Below, one piece after another: positions 13,501 to 28,500 of a DNA stretch of 64,000 nt. This stretch comes from Flavobacterium cupriresistens. Lineage in GTDB: Bacteria; Bacteroidota; Bacteroidia; Flavobacteriales; Flavobacteriaceae. The translations under genes were made by a program, and so were the position numbers. The notes under the pieces are model-generated. The model saw nothing but the letters and a program-made list of their open reading frames with translations, was not told the origin of the DNA and searched no databases. Numbering within the stretch: the stretch's first letter is position 1; every line of letters begins with the position of its first letter. The stretch is taken from the NCBI RefSeq assembly GCF_020911925.1, contig NZ_CP087134.1:4588001-4652000 (forward strand), written 5' to 3'.

Positions 13501-16500
13501 TTAATTCGGGTAAAACAGCTGTTCTGCCATATTTCAACGCACTGTAAAGCTCAATGAACTCATTGACCAAAATACCTTCCGACCAACCATCACTGGCAAT
13601 GTGATGAAACACACAAGCCAATACATACCGTTGGTTTCCTAAATCATACAGACAGCTTTTTAATTTATAACCTTTTGCTAAATCAAAAGGACTTACTAAA
13701 TAATGCTGCAGATTACTTTCCAATAATCCTTCATCTGCTATTTTTACCTGGTCCAAAGTCCAGTTCTCTGTACTTATAACTTCCTGATACCCTACACCAT
13801 CATCTGACAATAATATCGTACGAAGTACCTCATGACGGGAAACTATAGTTTGTAATGTTTGTTCCAAGATGGATATATCCAGTGCTCCTTCCAGACGAAG
13901 TACAGTAGGCATATGATATTCTGTACTGCCTTGCAATTGATCCAAAAACCACAAACGTTCCTGACTGAAAGACAATGGAATTCGCTCCGGACGTTCTTCA
14001 ACAACAATAGCAGGCAACAATACTCCCTCTGACTGAACCGATACATGTGCCCCTAAAGCTGCTATAGTAGTGTATTCAAATACTTCTCTGATTGATACTT
14101 CGATAGACAATTCTTTACGAATCATCGACACTAATCGGGTAGCCAATAAACTATGACCTCCCACCTCAAAGAAGTTATCATAAACACCTATTTTTTCTAT
14201 ACCCAATAAGTTCTGCCAGATTACTGCTAATTGCTCCTCCGTTTCTGTACGTGGCGCAACATAGGCCTGACTGGACAAATCGGAATTATCCGGATCCGGT
14301 AAGGCTTTCCTGTCCAGTTTGCCATTAGGAGTCAGCGGCATCTGATCCAGTTCAACCCAGATCATCGGAACCATATACTCGGGTAAACTTGATTTTAATT
14401 GTTCTTGTAAATCAGCTTTATTGAGTTTTCCTTCTACCACTACATAACCAACCAAACGTTTGATACCACTAACATCTTCCTTGGCCAAAACACAACATTG
14501 GGTAACCGATTCTAATAATGATAATACATTCTCAATCTCACCCAGCTCGATACGATACCCACGGATCTTAACCTGGTCGTCTTTCCTACCGATAAGTTCA
14601 AGATTACCATCAGGCAACCAACGTGCCAAATCGCCCGTTTTATATATTCTCTCTCCTTCTATGAAAGGATTTATGATAAATTTCTCTCTATTTAACTCTT
14701 CTTGGTTCAGATAGCCAAGGGCAACTCCTGTTCCTCCGATACATAACTCTCCAATTATACCAACAGGTAAAAGTGTATTCGATTGATTTAATACATAAAA
14801 CTTATTATTCCACAAAGGTTTACCAATTGGTACATGAACTAAACCATCCAGATTATTAATGGTATCAACTTCAAAATAAGAACTGTCAATGGTAGTTTCT
14901 GTAGTACCATAACTATTAATGATTCTCATGGAATGTCCAAATCTAACATACACTCTTTTGAAATCATTCATGCTGCAGATATCAGAACCTAAAATCAAAA
15001 GCTTCATCCAGCTATAATCTAAATTCTGATCATGGATATAATCCATTAATGGAATTACTAATCCCGGAGTACCCTCCAATATAGTAACACCGGTTTCTGA
15101 AATCAAGCTATACAATCGAGCCGGATCAAGTCGAATATCTGAAGAGCAAAGTATCATTTTACCTCCAAATAACAAACTTCTGCATAAATCTCCTGAAAAT
15201 ACATCAAAAGAAAAACTGGCCATTTGTAATAAACAAGTCGTATGATCGAGTTTATACGATGCTTCCCAGCTTAAGGCTATGTTCAATAAACTGGTGTGAC
15301 TAATGGCAACTCCTTTGGGTCTACCTGTAGAACCTGAGGTGTAAATACAATATACCTTTTGTTCTGAATCTAAAGTTATATTTAAAGCTGTGATCGGTTG
15401 CTGATGTATATGCTCTTTACATAAATCTATTACAACTCCTGTAATCTTAATTTTATCAGCAATTAGAAATTCATACTCCTTTTGGGTAACAAAAAAGGAA
15501 ATACCACTGTCTTCTATAATGTAATCAATACGGTCTTGCGGATAATCAGGATCGATTGGCACATAAGCCCCTCCTGATTTTATAACCCCTAAAACACTTA
15601 TCAGCATCTCCAAACTACGATCCAAACAAATGCCGACTAAATCCCCGGCTTGGACACCTTGTTTTAGCAAATAGTGACCTAATTGATTCGACTTCTCATT
15701 TAATTCTCTATAAGTCAATTCTTCTCCCTCATAAACCACCGCAATGGCATCAGGAGTATTTTTAACCTGCTCTTCAAATAAAGCAACTATCGTTTTGTCC
15801 TTTGGATAGTCTACTGCCGTATTATTAAAAATATCTAATAACTGGTATTCTTCCTCTATAGTCAACATTGACAGAGTACCTATTGGTTCATTGACATCAT
15901 TCACAATACCTGCCAATAACTCCTGATAATGCCACAACATACGATCAATCGTAGCTTTATCGAATAAAGCGGTACAATAATTCATATTCAAAACAATACC
16001 ATTATTGCTTTCGGATACATTTAATGTTAAATCAAATTGAGCCGTAACAATGTCAAACGCGTAACCTGAAAGGGTAATATCTTGCAACCCTTTTTCTGAA
16101 TCTCCTGAACTTGCCTGTGCGTTTTCTAATTCAAACATCACCTGAAATAGAGGACTCATACTTCTATCACGGGTAGTAACCACTCGATCCACTATCTTCT
16201 CAAATGGAACCAACTGATGATCGTAACTACCCAAAGTAGTCTCTTTTACTCTTCCTAAGAATTCCCTGAAGCTTGGATTGCCTCCAAGATCCGTACGAAG
16301 TGCCAACGTATTGACAAAAAAGCCAATCATACCTTCTAATTCTGACTGGGTACGGTTTGCTATTGGTGTTCCTACACAAATATCGTCCTGACTACTATAG
16401 CGAGACAACACTACTTTAAATGCCGATAACATCAACATAAACAAGGTAACACCTTCTCTTTGACATAAAACATTTAACGATTCGCTAATTTCTTTATTTA

Positions 16501-19500
16501 AGACCAAAGAAACATTCGATCCTGCTGTACTTTGCACAGCTGGACGAGCATAATCTGTTGGTAAAGATAAAGTAGCCACTCCCTGAAGTTTCGTTTCCCA
16601 ATACGCTAATTGGGATTCTAAAACAGCTCCTTCAAGATACTTTCTTTGCCAGATCGCATAATCGGAATATTGCAGAGTAAGTTCCGGTAAAACCGTTGCT
16701 CTTCCTGACTGCAAGGCACTGTAAAGCTCCGTAAACTCACGCACCAAAATACCTTCTGACCAACCGTCACTGGCAATGTGATGAAACACACAAGCCAATA
16801 CAAACTGTTGGTTTCCTAAATCATACAGACAACTTCTTAACTTATAATCCTTTGCTAAATCAAAAGGGCTTACTAAATACTGCTGCAGATTACTTTCCAA
16901 TAATCCTTGCTCTGTTATTTTTACCTGATCTAATATCCAGTTTTCTGCGCCTATTATTTCTTGATAACCTACTCCATCCTCTGATAAAAGAACTGTGCGA
17001 AGTACCTCATGACGAGAAACTATACTTTGCAATGTTTGTTCTAAAATTGAGACATACAGTGCTCCTTCCAGACGCAGTACAATAGGAATATGATATTCTA
17101 TACTGCCCTGCAGCTGATCCATAAACCACAAACGTTCCTGACTGAAAGACATTGGAATACGTTCCGGACGTTCTTCAACAACAATAGCCGGCAGCAATAT
17201 TCCTGCCGATTGCCTCGATACATGAGTACTTAAAGTTGCTATAGTCGTGTATTCAAAGACTTCTCTGATAGATACTTCAATAGACAGCTCTTTACGAATC
17301 ATCGATACCAATCGCGTAGCCAATAAACTATGACCTCCTAATTCGAAGAAGTTATCATAAACTCCGACTTTTTCTATACCTAACAAATTCTGCCAAATAG
17401 CGGCTAATTGCTCCTCAATCTCTGTTCTCGGAGCAACATATTCCTGTGTAGATAATTCTGAACTATCCGGATCCGGTAATGCTTTTCTGTCCAATTTACC
17501 ATTTGAAGTCAATGGCATTTGATCCAGTTCAACCCAAATCATCGGAACCATATATTCCGGTAAACTTAGTTTCAATTGATCCTGTAAATCAGTCTTATCA
17601 AGTTTGTTCTCTGAAACTACATAACCAACCAGTCGTTTGTTACCTGATGTATCTTCTTTGGCTAAAACACAACATTGTGTAACTGATTCTAACAATGACA
17701 AAGCATTCTCGATCTCACCCAATTCGATACGGAAACCACGAATCTTAACCTGATTGTCCTTTCTGCCAATATATTCTATACTACCGTCAGCAAGCCAACG
17801 TGCTAAATCGCCCGTTTTATAAATTCTTTCTCCTTCTACAAAAGGATTTACTATAAATTTCTCTTGTGTTAATTCTTCTTTATTCCAATAACCTCGGGCT
17901 ACCTGAATCCCTCCAATGCATAATTCACCTGTTACACCAAGTGGTAAAAGTTCGTGTGCTTCATCTAAAACATACAAGCTGGTATTGGCGACCGGTTTAC
18001 CAATTAAAACGGCTGACAAGTGACCTTTCAAAGGAACTTCCCAAGAACTAACGTCAATCGCTGCCTCAGTAGGACCGTATAAATTATCTAAACGTACATT
18101 ATTAAATTTCTCTCTAAACAGACTAACATGATCCAGTTGTAAAGCTTCCCCGCTACATAAAACACGCTGCAATGAACTACAGTCTCCTAATTCAATTGAA
18201 CTAAGGAAAACGCTTAACATCGAAGGAACAAAATGGATCGTAGTGATATTATTTTGCTCGATGAGTTCTTTTAAATAAACAGCATCTTTATGGCCTTCCG
18301 GTTTCGCAAAAACCAATTTAGCACCGCAGATAACAGACCATAATAATTCCCAAACAGAAACATCAAAACTAAAGGAAGTTTTTTGAAGAATAGTATCTTC
18401 AGCCGTTAACTGATAATGGGATTGCGTCCATAACAATCGATTTACAATACCTCCATGCTCGTTCATCACCCCTTTTGGATTACCTGTACTTCCTGAAGTA
18501 TAAATCACATAAGCCAGATGATTCGGTGCCACTACAACACTTAGATTTTCTTTTGAATATCCCGAAATCTTATCCCAATCTGTATCTAACAATACAACAT
18601 TAATAGCGCTATATTCCTCTAACACTTTATGACTTGCTGTGCTACTTAGCACCACTTTCATACCTGCATCATCTAACATATAGGCAATTCGATCCTGTGG
18701 ATAATCTGAATCGATTGGCACATAAGCCCCTCCTGATTTCAAGATTCCCAAGATTCCAATTAACATCTCCAAACTACGCTCTATGCAGATACCCACAAGC
18801 GTATCCGGCTCAACGCCTTGTGCTCTTAAATAAGATCCTAGTTGATTGGACTTCTCATTTAATTCTTTATAACTTAATTCTGCTCCTTCATAAACCACCG
18901 CAATGGCATCAGGAGTATTTTTAACCTGCTCTTCAAATAAATCGACCAACGTTTTATCTTTCGGATAAATAGCCAATGTGTTATTGAAAACATCCAATAA
19001 TTGGCCACTTTCTTCTTTTGATAAAACATTTAAGGTACTTATACTTACCCCTTCCTTGCTTAGACCTTCTAAAAGTTTCGTCAAAGCATTTTCCATATAT
19101 CCCAAAATACGGGTTGCCCCTATACTTCCATCAATCTGAGCCGTTAATTCAAAACCATCTCCAAGATCATCTACATTTAAGGTAAATGGGTAATTGGTTC
19201 GTTCCTGACCACCAAGAATGGTGATGCCCGAATCAAATTCAACAGTCTCATCCTGCTCTGCTACTGCCAGAGCCGAGTGACGATAATTTAATAAAGCACT
19301 AAAAAAGGCTTTATCATTACCAATACCACTCCAATTCTGAATATGCGATAAAGGCGTTTGCTCATAGGACAATAAATCCTGCAACAGTCCTTTGACCTGA
19401 TTCACGTATTCTACTACATCACCTTTCAAATCCAACAATAACGGCAACGTATTGATAAACAACCCTAAGGAATCTGCTGCTCCTAAAGAGCCTTGAAGTC

Positions 19501-22500
19501 TTCCAGAGAACAACGAGCCGAAAACTGCATAATCTTTATTACTACACCTGGCCACTACCAATCCGTACGCGGCATGAAACAAGACGGCCGGGGTTATGCC
19601 GTGCAACACACATAATTTACGTAACTCTGTATTTAAATCTTTGGAAAGCACTATATGAGATTCTTCAATACTCCTGCCATTTCCTAAGACATTGGATAAT
19701 TCAAAAGGATAAGTAGGCTCTTCGATCACTCCAAATAAAGACTTAAAGTAAGATGCTCCATTATTAACCGATTGCGCATGCAAAGTATGACCTATAAAAT
19801 CTCGGTACAAAACAGGAACTCCTAAACTATCTCCTTTACCCGATAAATACAGCGTAATTTCTGATATAATTTTCTCCATACCAACATGGTCAATTATTAA
19901 GTGATGTTGGTATACAATCAAATAATAACTGCCATTCTCAGCGTCATCTGCTGATTTTAACTGCAATAATGGTGCTTTTGAAACATCCATCCAATACCCT
20001 CCCGGAGCTATCAGAAGTTCTAATTGTGGTAAAACTGCTTTTGAATGATCCAATTCTAAATGTTCAATCCATAAAGGCGCTTCGCGTAAAACAACTTGAA
20101 CTGCAGCCGGTAAACCTGAACTCAAAATACCGGTGCGCAAAACATCATGACGGTTCACTACAAATTGTAATGCCTCAATAAAAGAATCTCGTTTATCCTG
20201 ATCTGAAAAAGAAAGTAAATTAGGAAGGATATAAGGATCTCCTTGTTTAGGATCCCCCATTAGATGATGGAAATGAATCCCTTCTTGTAATGGTGATAAA
20301 GGATAGATATCCTCAATATTAGAAACACCTCCCATTACCGTATCACTTATCTTATCTAAATCACTTTGGCTCAGATCTACCAAAGGAATCATTGACGGAG
20401 TAATAGAACTACTATTTACAGCTATACCATTGGCCGGAACACGATATGCTAAAGATAAAGAAGATAATTTCTCACTCATCGATGCTATCGTAGGGCCTGC
20501 AAAAATATCTTTAACTCCAATATGAAAATCTAACTTCTGTAAACGAGAGATTAACTGAACAGCCAATAAACTATGACCACCCAACTCAAAGAAATTATCA
20601 TAAACTCCAACTTTTTCTATACCTAATAAATTCTGCCAGATGATTGCCAATTGTTCCTCAATCTCTGTACGTGGAGCAACATAGCTCTGACTGGACAAAT
20701 CTGAACTGTCGGGATCCGGTAAGGCTTTCCTGTCCAATTTGCCATTGGGAGTCAAAGGCATATGATCCAGTTCAATCCAGATCATCGGAACCATATATTC
20801 CGGTAAACTTAACTTTAATTGCTCCTGTAAATCAATCTTATTCAGCTCACCTTCTACCACTACATAACCAACCAAACGTTTGGTACCTCCTGCATCTTCT
20901 TTGGCTAAAACACAACACTGACTGACAGCTTCTAATGACGATAAAGCATTTTCGATCTCACCTAACTCGATGCGATAACCGCGAATCTTTACCTGATCGT
21001 CTTTTCTTCCGATAAATTCAATATTACCATCGGCAAGCCAACGTGCTAAATCGCCTGTTTTGTAAATTCTTTCTCCTGCTACAAAAGGATTTGTTATAAA
21101 CTTTTCCTTAGTTAACTCTTCTTGGTTTAAATAACCACGAGCCACTCCTGAACCTCCGATACATAATTCTCCAACTACTCCAATGGGTAAAGACTGATGC
21201 CTTTCATCCATAATATAAACCTTGGTATTGTCTACAGGTTTACCAATAGGAATTTTAATTGGTCTATCCTTTTTTACTTTATAACTAGTCGCAACTACAG
21301 TAATCTCTGTTGGTCCATAATTATTATAAATAGTAATATCAGTCGATTTATTTAAATGCAGCACATCTCCTCCTGTTAAAACAACAAGGTTTGGCAACGA
21401 AATCTCTTCTTCTATAAAACTTTCACACAGGGAAGTTGGTATATAACTATGTGTAATCGAATGATCAATCAGAAACATTGAAAGTTGATCCAAATCATAG
21501 CGCATTTTATCCGGGATAGGATACAAGCTCGCTCCAAAAACTAAATAAGGACATATTTCCCAAATACTGGCATCAAAACCAATTCCGGAAAATAAAGTAC
21601 CCCTGCTTTGAGCCGTAACAGCATACGCTCTTTGGTGCCAAAAACATAAATGAATTAAATTTCTATGTTCAATCATGACTCCTTTAGGTTGCCCTGTACT
21701 TCCCGAAGTGTAAATAACATAGGCCAAGTCATTTGACTTTATAGCAATCTCAGGCTGAACATCTGAATAATCAGAAATCGTTTCTTTAAATAAATTCAGA
21801 AATGAATTATCTATAATTACCCTACAACCACTATCGTTTTTTATATATTCTTTTCTTTCTTCCGGATAATTAGCGTCAATAGGAACATAAGCAGCACCTG
21901 TTTTTAATATTGCTAGAAATGAAACAATTAACCAATCACTGCGTTCTAAAATAACGCCAACTAAATGCTCCGAATGAATCGTATTATGAGCTAACAGATA
22001 ATTTGCCAACGCATTAGAACGCTTATCCAATGCCTTATAGCTCAACTCTTCTCCCTCATAAACCACTGCAATAGCATCAGGAGTCTTTTTAACCTGCTCC
22101 TTAAATAAATCAATCAGCGTTTTATCCTTTGGATATTCTACCGTTGTATCATTGAAAATATCCAATAACTGGTGCGACTCTTCTTCTGATAAAATAGGTA
22201 AAGCCGTTGTATTTACTTCTTCGTTTTTTAGACCTTCCAGAAGTTCCGTCAAAGCATTTTCCATATAAACCAGAATACGCTTAGCCTCTATACTTCCATC
22301 AATCTGAGCTGTTAATCCAAAATCATCTCCAAAATCGTCTACACTTAAAGTGAATGGATAATTGGTGCGTTCCTGACCTCCCAGAACCGTTATACCGAAA
22401 TCAAATTCACTTGCATCTTCCTCTTCTGTTAAAGCAGGTGCCGAGTGACGGTAATTCAATAAAGCACTGAAAAAGGCTTTATCATTGCTTATACCACTCC

Positions 22501-25500
22501 AATCCTGAATATGGGATAAAGGAGTTTGCTCGTATGATAGTAAATCCTGTAACAAAACTTTTACCTGATTCACATATTCTACTACATTCCCTTTTAACTC
22601 TAAAAGTACCGGCAATGTATTGATAAACAACCCTAGAGAATCTGCTGCTCCTACAGAACCCTGAAGTCTTCCCGAAAACAAGGATCCAAAGACAGCATAA
22701 TCCTTATTACTACACTTGGCTACTACCAATCCGTAAGCGGCGTGGAACAAGACTGCCGGGCTTATCGCATGCAACACACTCAATTTACGCAACTCTGTAC
22801 TTAAATCTTTTGAGAGTACTACACGAGACTCTTCAATGCCCTTACCGCCTCCTAAAACATTAGATAATTCAAAAGGATAGGTAGGTTCTTCGATCGCTCC
22901 AAATAAAGTCTTAAAGTAAGATGCTCCATTATTAACCGCTTGCGCATTCAAAGTATGACCTATAAAATCGCGATACAAAGCAGGAACTCCTAAACTGGCA
23001 CCTTTTCCGGATAAATACGATATCACCTCTGATATAATTTTCTCCATACTAACATGGTCCATTATTAAGTGATGTTCGTATATAATCAAATAATAACAGC
23101 CATTCTCAACATCTTCTGCCGATTTCAAATGCAATAATGGTGCTTTTGAAATATCCATCCAACAGCCTCCCGGAGCTATCATAAGCTCTAATTGTGGTAA
23201 AACAGCTTCAGAACGATCCAATTCTAAATCTTCAATCCATAAAGGAGCTTCGCGTAAAACAACCTGAACAGCTCTTGGTAACCCCGAACTTAAAACACAG
23301 GTACGTAAAACATCATGACGGTTCACTACAAATTGTAGCGCCTCAATGAAAGAATCCCGTTTATTTTGATCTGAAAAGGAAAGTAAACTTGGGAGAACAT
23401 ATGGATCTCCCTCTTTAGAATCACTCATCAAATGATGAAAATGAATCCCTTCCTGTAATGGCGATAAAGGATAAATATCCTCAATATTGGAAACACCTCC
23501 CATTACCGTATCAATTATCTTATCCAGATCACTCTGGCTCAAATCCACCAAAGGAACCATTGACGGAGTGATAGTCTCACTATCAACTTTAATGTTATTA
23601 GCAGGAACACGATATGCTAAAGAGAAAGAAGACAACTTCTCACTCATTAAAGCTATCGTTGGTCCCGAAAAAACATCTTTTACTCCAATATGAAAATCTA
23701 ACTTCTGTAAACGAGAGATTAACTGAACAGCCAATAAACTATGGCCTCCCAATTCAAAGAAATTATCATAAATACCTATTTTTTCTATACCCAATAAGTT
23801 CTGCCAGATTACTGCTAATTGTTCTTCCGTTTCTGTACGTGGCGCAACATAGGCCTGACTAGACAAATCAGAATTATCCGGATCCGGTAAGGCTTTCCTG
23901 TCCAGTTTACCATTAGGAGTCAGCGGCATCTGATCCAGCTCAACCCAGATCATCGGAACCATATACTCGGGTAAACTTGATTTTAATTGTTCTTGTAAAT
24001 CGGCTTTATTGAGTTTCCCTTCTACCACTACATAACCAACCAAACGTTTGATACCGCTTACATCTTCCTTGGCCAAAACACAACATTGGGTAACTGATTC
24101 TAATAATGATAATACATTCTCAATCTCACCCAGCTCGATACGATACCCACGGATCTTAACCTGGTCGTCTTTCCTACCGATAAGTTCAAGATTACCATCA
24201 GGCAACCAACGTGCCAAATCGCCCGTTTTATATATTCTCTCTCCTTCTATGAAAGGATTTATGATAAATTTCTCTCTATTTAACTCTTCTTGGTTCAGAT
24301 AGCCAAGGGCAACTCCTGTTCCTCCGATACATAACTCTCCAATTATACCAACCGGTAAAAGTACATTCGATTGATTTAATACGTAAAACTTATTATTCCA
24401 CAAAGGTTTACCAATTGGTACATGAACTAAACCATCCAGATTATTAATGGTATCAACTTCAAAATAAGAACTGTCAATGGTAGTTTCTGTAGTACCATAA
24501 CTGTTAATGATTCTCATGGAATGTCCAAATCTAACATACACTCTTTTGAAATCATTCATGCTGCAGATATCAGAACCTAAAATCAAAAGCTTCATCCAGC
24601 TATAATCTAAATTCTGATCATGGATATAATCCATTAATGGAATTACTAATCCCGGAGTACCTTCCAATATAGTAACACCGGTTTCTGAAATCAAGCTATA
24701 CAATCGAGCCGGATCAAGTCGAATATCTGAAGAGCAAAGTATCATTTTACCTCCAAATAACAAACTTCTGCATAAATCTCCTGAAAATACATCAAAAGAA
24801 AAACTGGCCATTTGTAATAAACAAGTTGTATGATCGAGTTTATACGATGCTTCCCAGCTTAAGGCTATGTTTAATAAACTGGTGTGACTAATGGCAACTC
24901 CTTTGGGTCTACCTGTAGAACCTGAGGTGTAAATACAATATACCTTTTGTTCTGAATCTAAAGTTATATTTAAAGCTGTGATCGGTTGCTGATGTATATG
25001 CTCTTTACATAAATCTATTGCAACTCCTGTAATCTCAACTTTATCAGCAATTAGAAATTCATACTCCTTTTGGGTAACAAAAAAGGATATGCCACTGTCC
25101 TCTATAATATAATCAATACGGTCTTGCGGATATTCAGGATCGATTGGCACATAAGCCCCTCCTGATTTTAAAATACCCAAGATAGCCACAAACATATCCA
25201 AACTACGATCTACACAGATCCCTACAAGACTGTCTGCCACCACACCCTGGTCACGAAGATAATGTCCCATCTGGTTTGAACGCTCGTCTAACTGTCTATA
25301 ACTTAACTCTTCTGAGCCCAAAAGTACAGCTATAGCATTAGGAGACTTTTGCACCTGCTTTTCAAACAAATCAAGTATTGTTTTATCTTTTGGATATTCA
25401 ACCGCTGTGTTATTGAAAACATCTAATAATTGATGTTGTTCCTCTTGCGATAAAACATTTAAGGTAGTTACATTTAATCCTTTGTTACTTAAACCTCCTA

Positions 25501-28500
25501 AAAGTTCCGTCAAAGCATTTTCCATATAAACAAGGATACGCTTAGCTTCTACATTTCCATCAATCTGAAACGTTAATCCAAAATCATCTCCAAAATCATC
25601 AACACTTAATGTAAATGGATAATTGGTGCGTTCCTGACTTCCAAGAACCGTTATCCCCGAATCAAACTCATTTGCATCATCCTCTGATAGAGACTGCCCT
25701 GTATGACGGTAATTTAATAAAGCACTAAAAAAGGCTTTATCATTGCCTATACCACTCCAATCCTGAATATGTGATAAAGGCGTTTGCTCATAGGACAATA
25801 AATCCTGTAACAAAACTTTCACCTGATTCACATATTCTACTACATCACCTTTTAATTCCAGAATCACCGGTAAGGTATTGATAAACAACCCTAAGGAATC
25901 TGCGGCTCCTAAAGAACCCTGAAGTCTTCCCGAGAACAAAGAACCAAAAATAGCATAGTCCTTATTACTACACCTAGCCACTACTAATCCGTACGCAGCA
26001 TGAAACAAAACTGCCGGACTTATAGCGTGCAACACACATAATTTGCGCAACTCTGTACTTAAATCATTTGGGAGCACTATATGAGATTCTTCAATCCCCT
26101 TACCATCTCCTAAAACATTCGATAATTCAAAAGGATAGGTTGGTTCTTCGATTGCACCAAATAAAGACTTAAAATAAGATGCTCCATCATTTACCGATTG
26201 GGCATGCAAAGTATGACCTATAAAATCACGGTACAAAACAGGAACTCCTAAACTATCCCCTTTACCCGATAAATACGATATCACCTCTGATATGATTTTC
26301 TCTAAACCAATATGGTCAATTATTAGGTGGTGTTGGTATACAATCAAATAATAACAACCATTCTCAGCATCTTCAACTGATTTCAACTGCAATAATGGTG
26401 CTTTTGTAACATCCATCCAATAACCTCCTGAAGCTATCAGAAGCTCTAATTGGGGTAAAACTGCTTCAGAACGATCCAACTCTAAGTTTTCAATCCATAA
26501 AGGCGCTTCACGTAAAACAACCTGAACGGCTTTTGGTAAACCTGAACTTAAAATACAGGTACGTAAAACATCATGGCGGTTCACTACAAATTGTAAGGCC
26601 TCAATGAAAGAATCTCGTTTACTTTGATCTGAAAAAGAAAGCAAATTAGGCAAAACATAAGGGTCTCCCTGTTTAGAATCACTCATCAGATGATGAAAAT
26701 GAATTCCTTCCTGTAACGGTGATAAAGGATAGATATCCTCGATGTTAGAAACACCTCCCGCTACTGTGTCTATTATAAAATCCAGATCACTTTGACTCAA
26801 ATCAGCCAAAGGAACCATTGCTGGGGTAATAACATCGCTATCAACTGTTATACCATTGGACGGAACACGATACACTAATGATAAAGAAGATAACTTCTCA
26901 CTCATTAAAGCTATCGTTGGTCCTGCAAAAATATCTTTTACTCTAATATGAAAATCTAACTTCTGTAAACGAGAAATCAACTGAACAGCCAGTAAACTAT
27001 GACCGCCTAATTCGAAGAAGTTATCATAAATTCCCACTTTTTCTATTCCCAATAAGTTTTGCCAAATAGCTGCCAATTGTTGTTCCGTCTCTGTGCGAGG
27101 CGCAACATACTCCTGTGTAGAAAGATCTGAGTTATCCGGATTCGGTAACGCTTTCTTGTCCAATTTACCATTAGACGTTAAAGGCATTTTATCCAGTTCA
27201 ACCCAAATCATCGGAACCATATATTCGGGTAAACTTAATTTTAATTGATCCTGTAAAGCTGTTTTATCTAGTTTGTTCTCTGAAACTACATAAGCAACCA
27301 GACGTTTGTTACCTGATGCATCTTCTTTGGCCAACACACAACATTGGGTAACCGATTCCAATAAAGACAAAGCATTCTCGATCTCTCCCAATTCGATACG
27401 ATACCCACGGATCTTTACCTGATTATCCTTTCTTCCAATATATTCTATACTGCCGTCAGCTAGCCAACGTCCTAAGTCTCCTGATCTATACAAGCGGTCT
27501 CCAGCTACAAAAGGATTTGTGATAAACTTCTCTTGCGTTAATTCTTCTCTGTTTAAATATCCTCTTGCAACTCCTGCTCCTCCTACACATAACTCTCCAA
27601 TAACGCCTACCGGTACTAAATTTAGATTGGCATCTAAAATATAACATCCTAAAGTAGGGATCGCTGAACCAATAGCACTAACCGAACTTAACATATCTGA
27701 ACTTGTAAGTTCTTTATAGGTAACGTGAACCGTAGTCTCGGTAATACCATACATGTTTATCATTTTACAAGACGGATATAATGCTTTCCAATTTTGTAAA
27801 TAAACAGGGTTTAATGCCTCTCCTCCAAAAATCACATATCTGATCGCATGATCAAAATTCTCGGATAAGAATGCTTCCTGAAGCGCATAAAAAGATCCCG
27901 GAGTCTGGTTTAAAACCGTTACACCTTCACTGATCAATAATTCTTTAAACGAAATAGCGTCTTTGGTTACTGCTTTTGGAACCACTACCAAACGGCCTCC
28001 ATGAAGCAAGGCTCCATACATTTCCCATACCGAGAAATCAAAACAAAACGAATGAAACAGCGTCCAGACATCATGAGTTCCGAAATCAAATAGACAAGAT
28101 TCATTTTTAAACAAACGAACTACATTACTATGGGTAATTAAAACTCCTTTTGGATTACCTGTACTTCCTGAAGTATAAATCACATAAGCCAGATGATCCG
28201 GTGCTACTACAATACTTAAGTTCTCTGTTGAATAGTTTGAGATCTTCTCCCAATCTGTATCTAACAATACAACATTAAGATCAGTATATTCCTCCAGTAC
28301 TTTATGACTTGTTGCACTACTCAATACTAAATTAATTCCGGCATCACCTATCATATAGGCAATACGATCTTCAGGATAATCCGGATCGATTGGCACATAA
28401 GCACCTCCTGATTTCAAGATTCCCAAGATTCCAACCAACATCTCCAAACCACGCTCTACGCAGATCCCCACAAGAGTGTCTGGCTCAACGCCTTGTTCTC

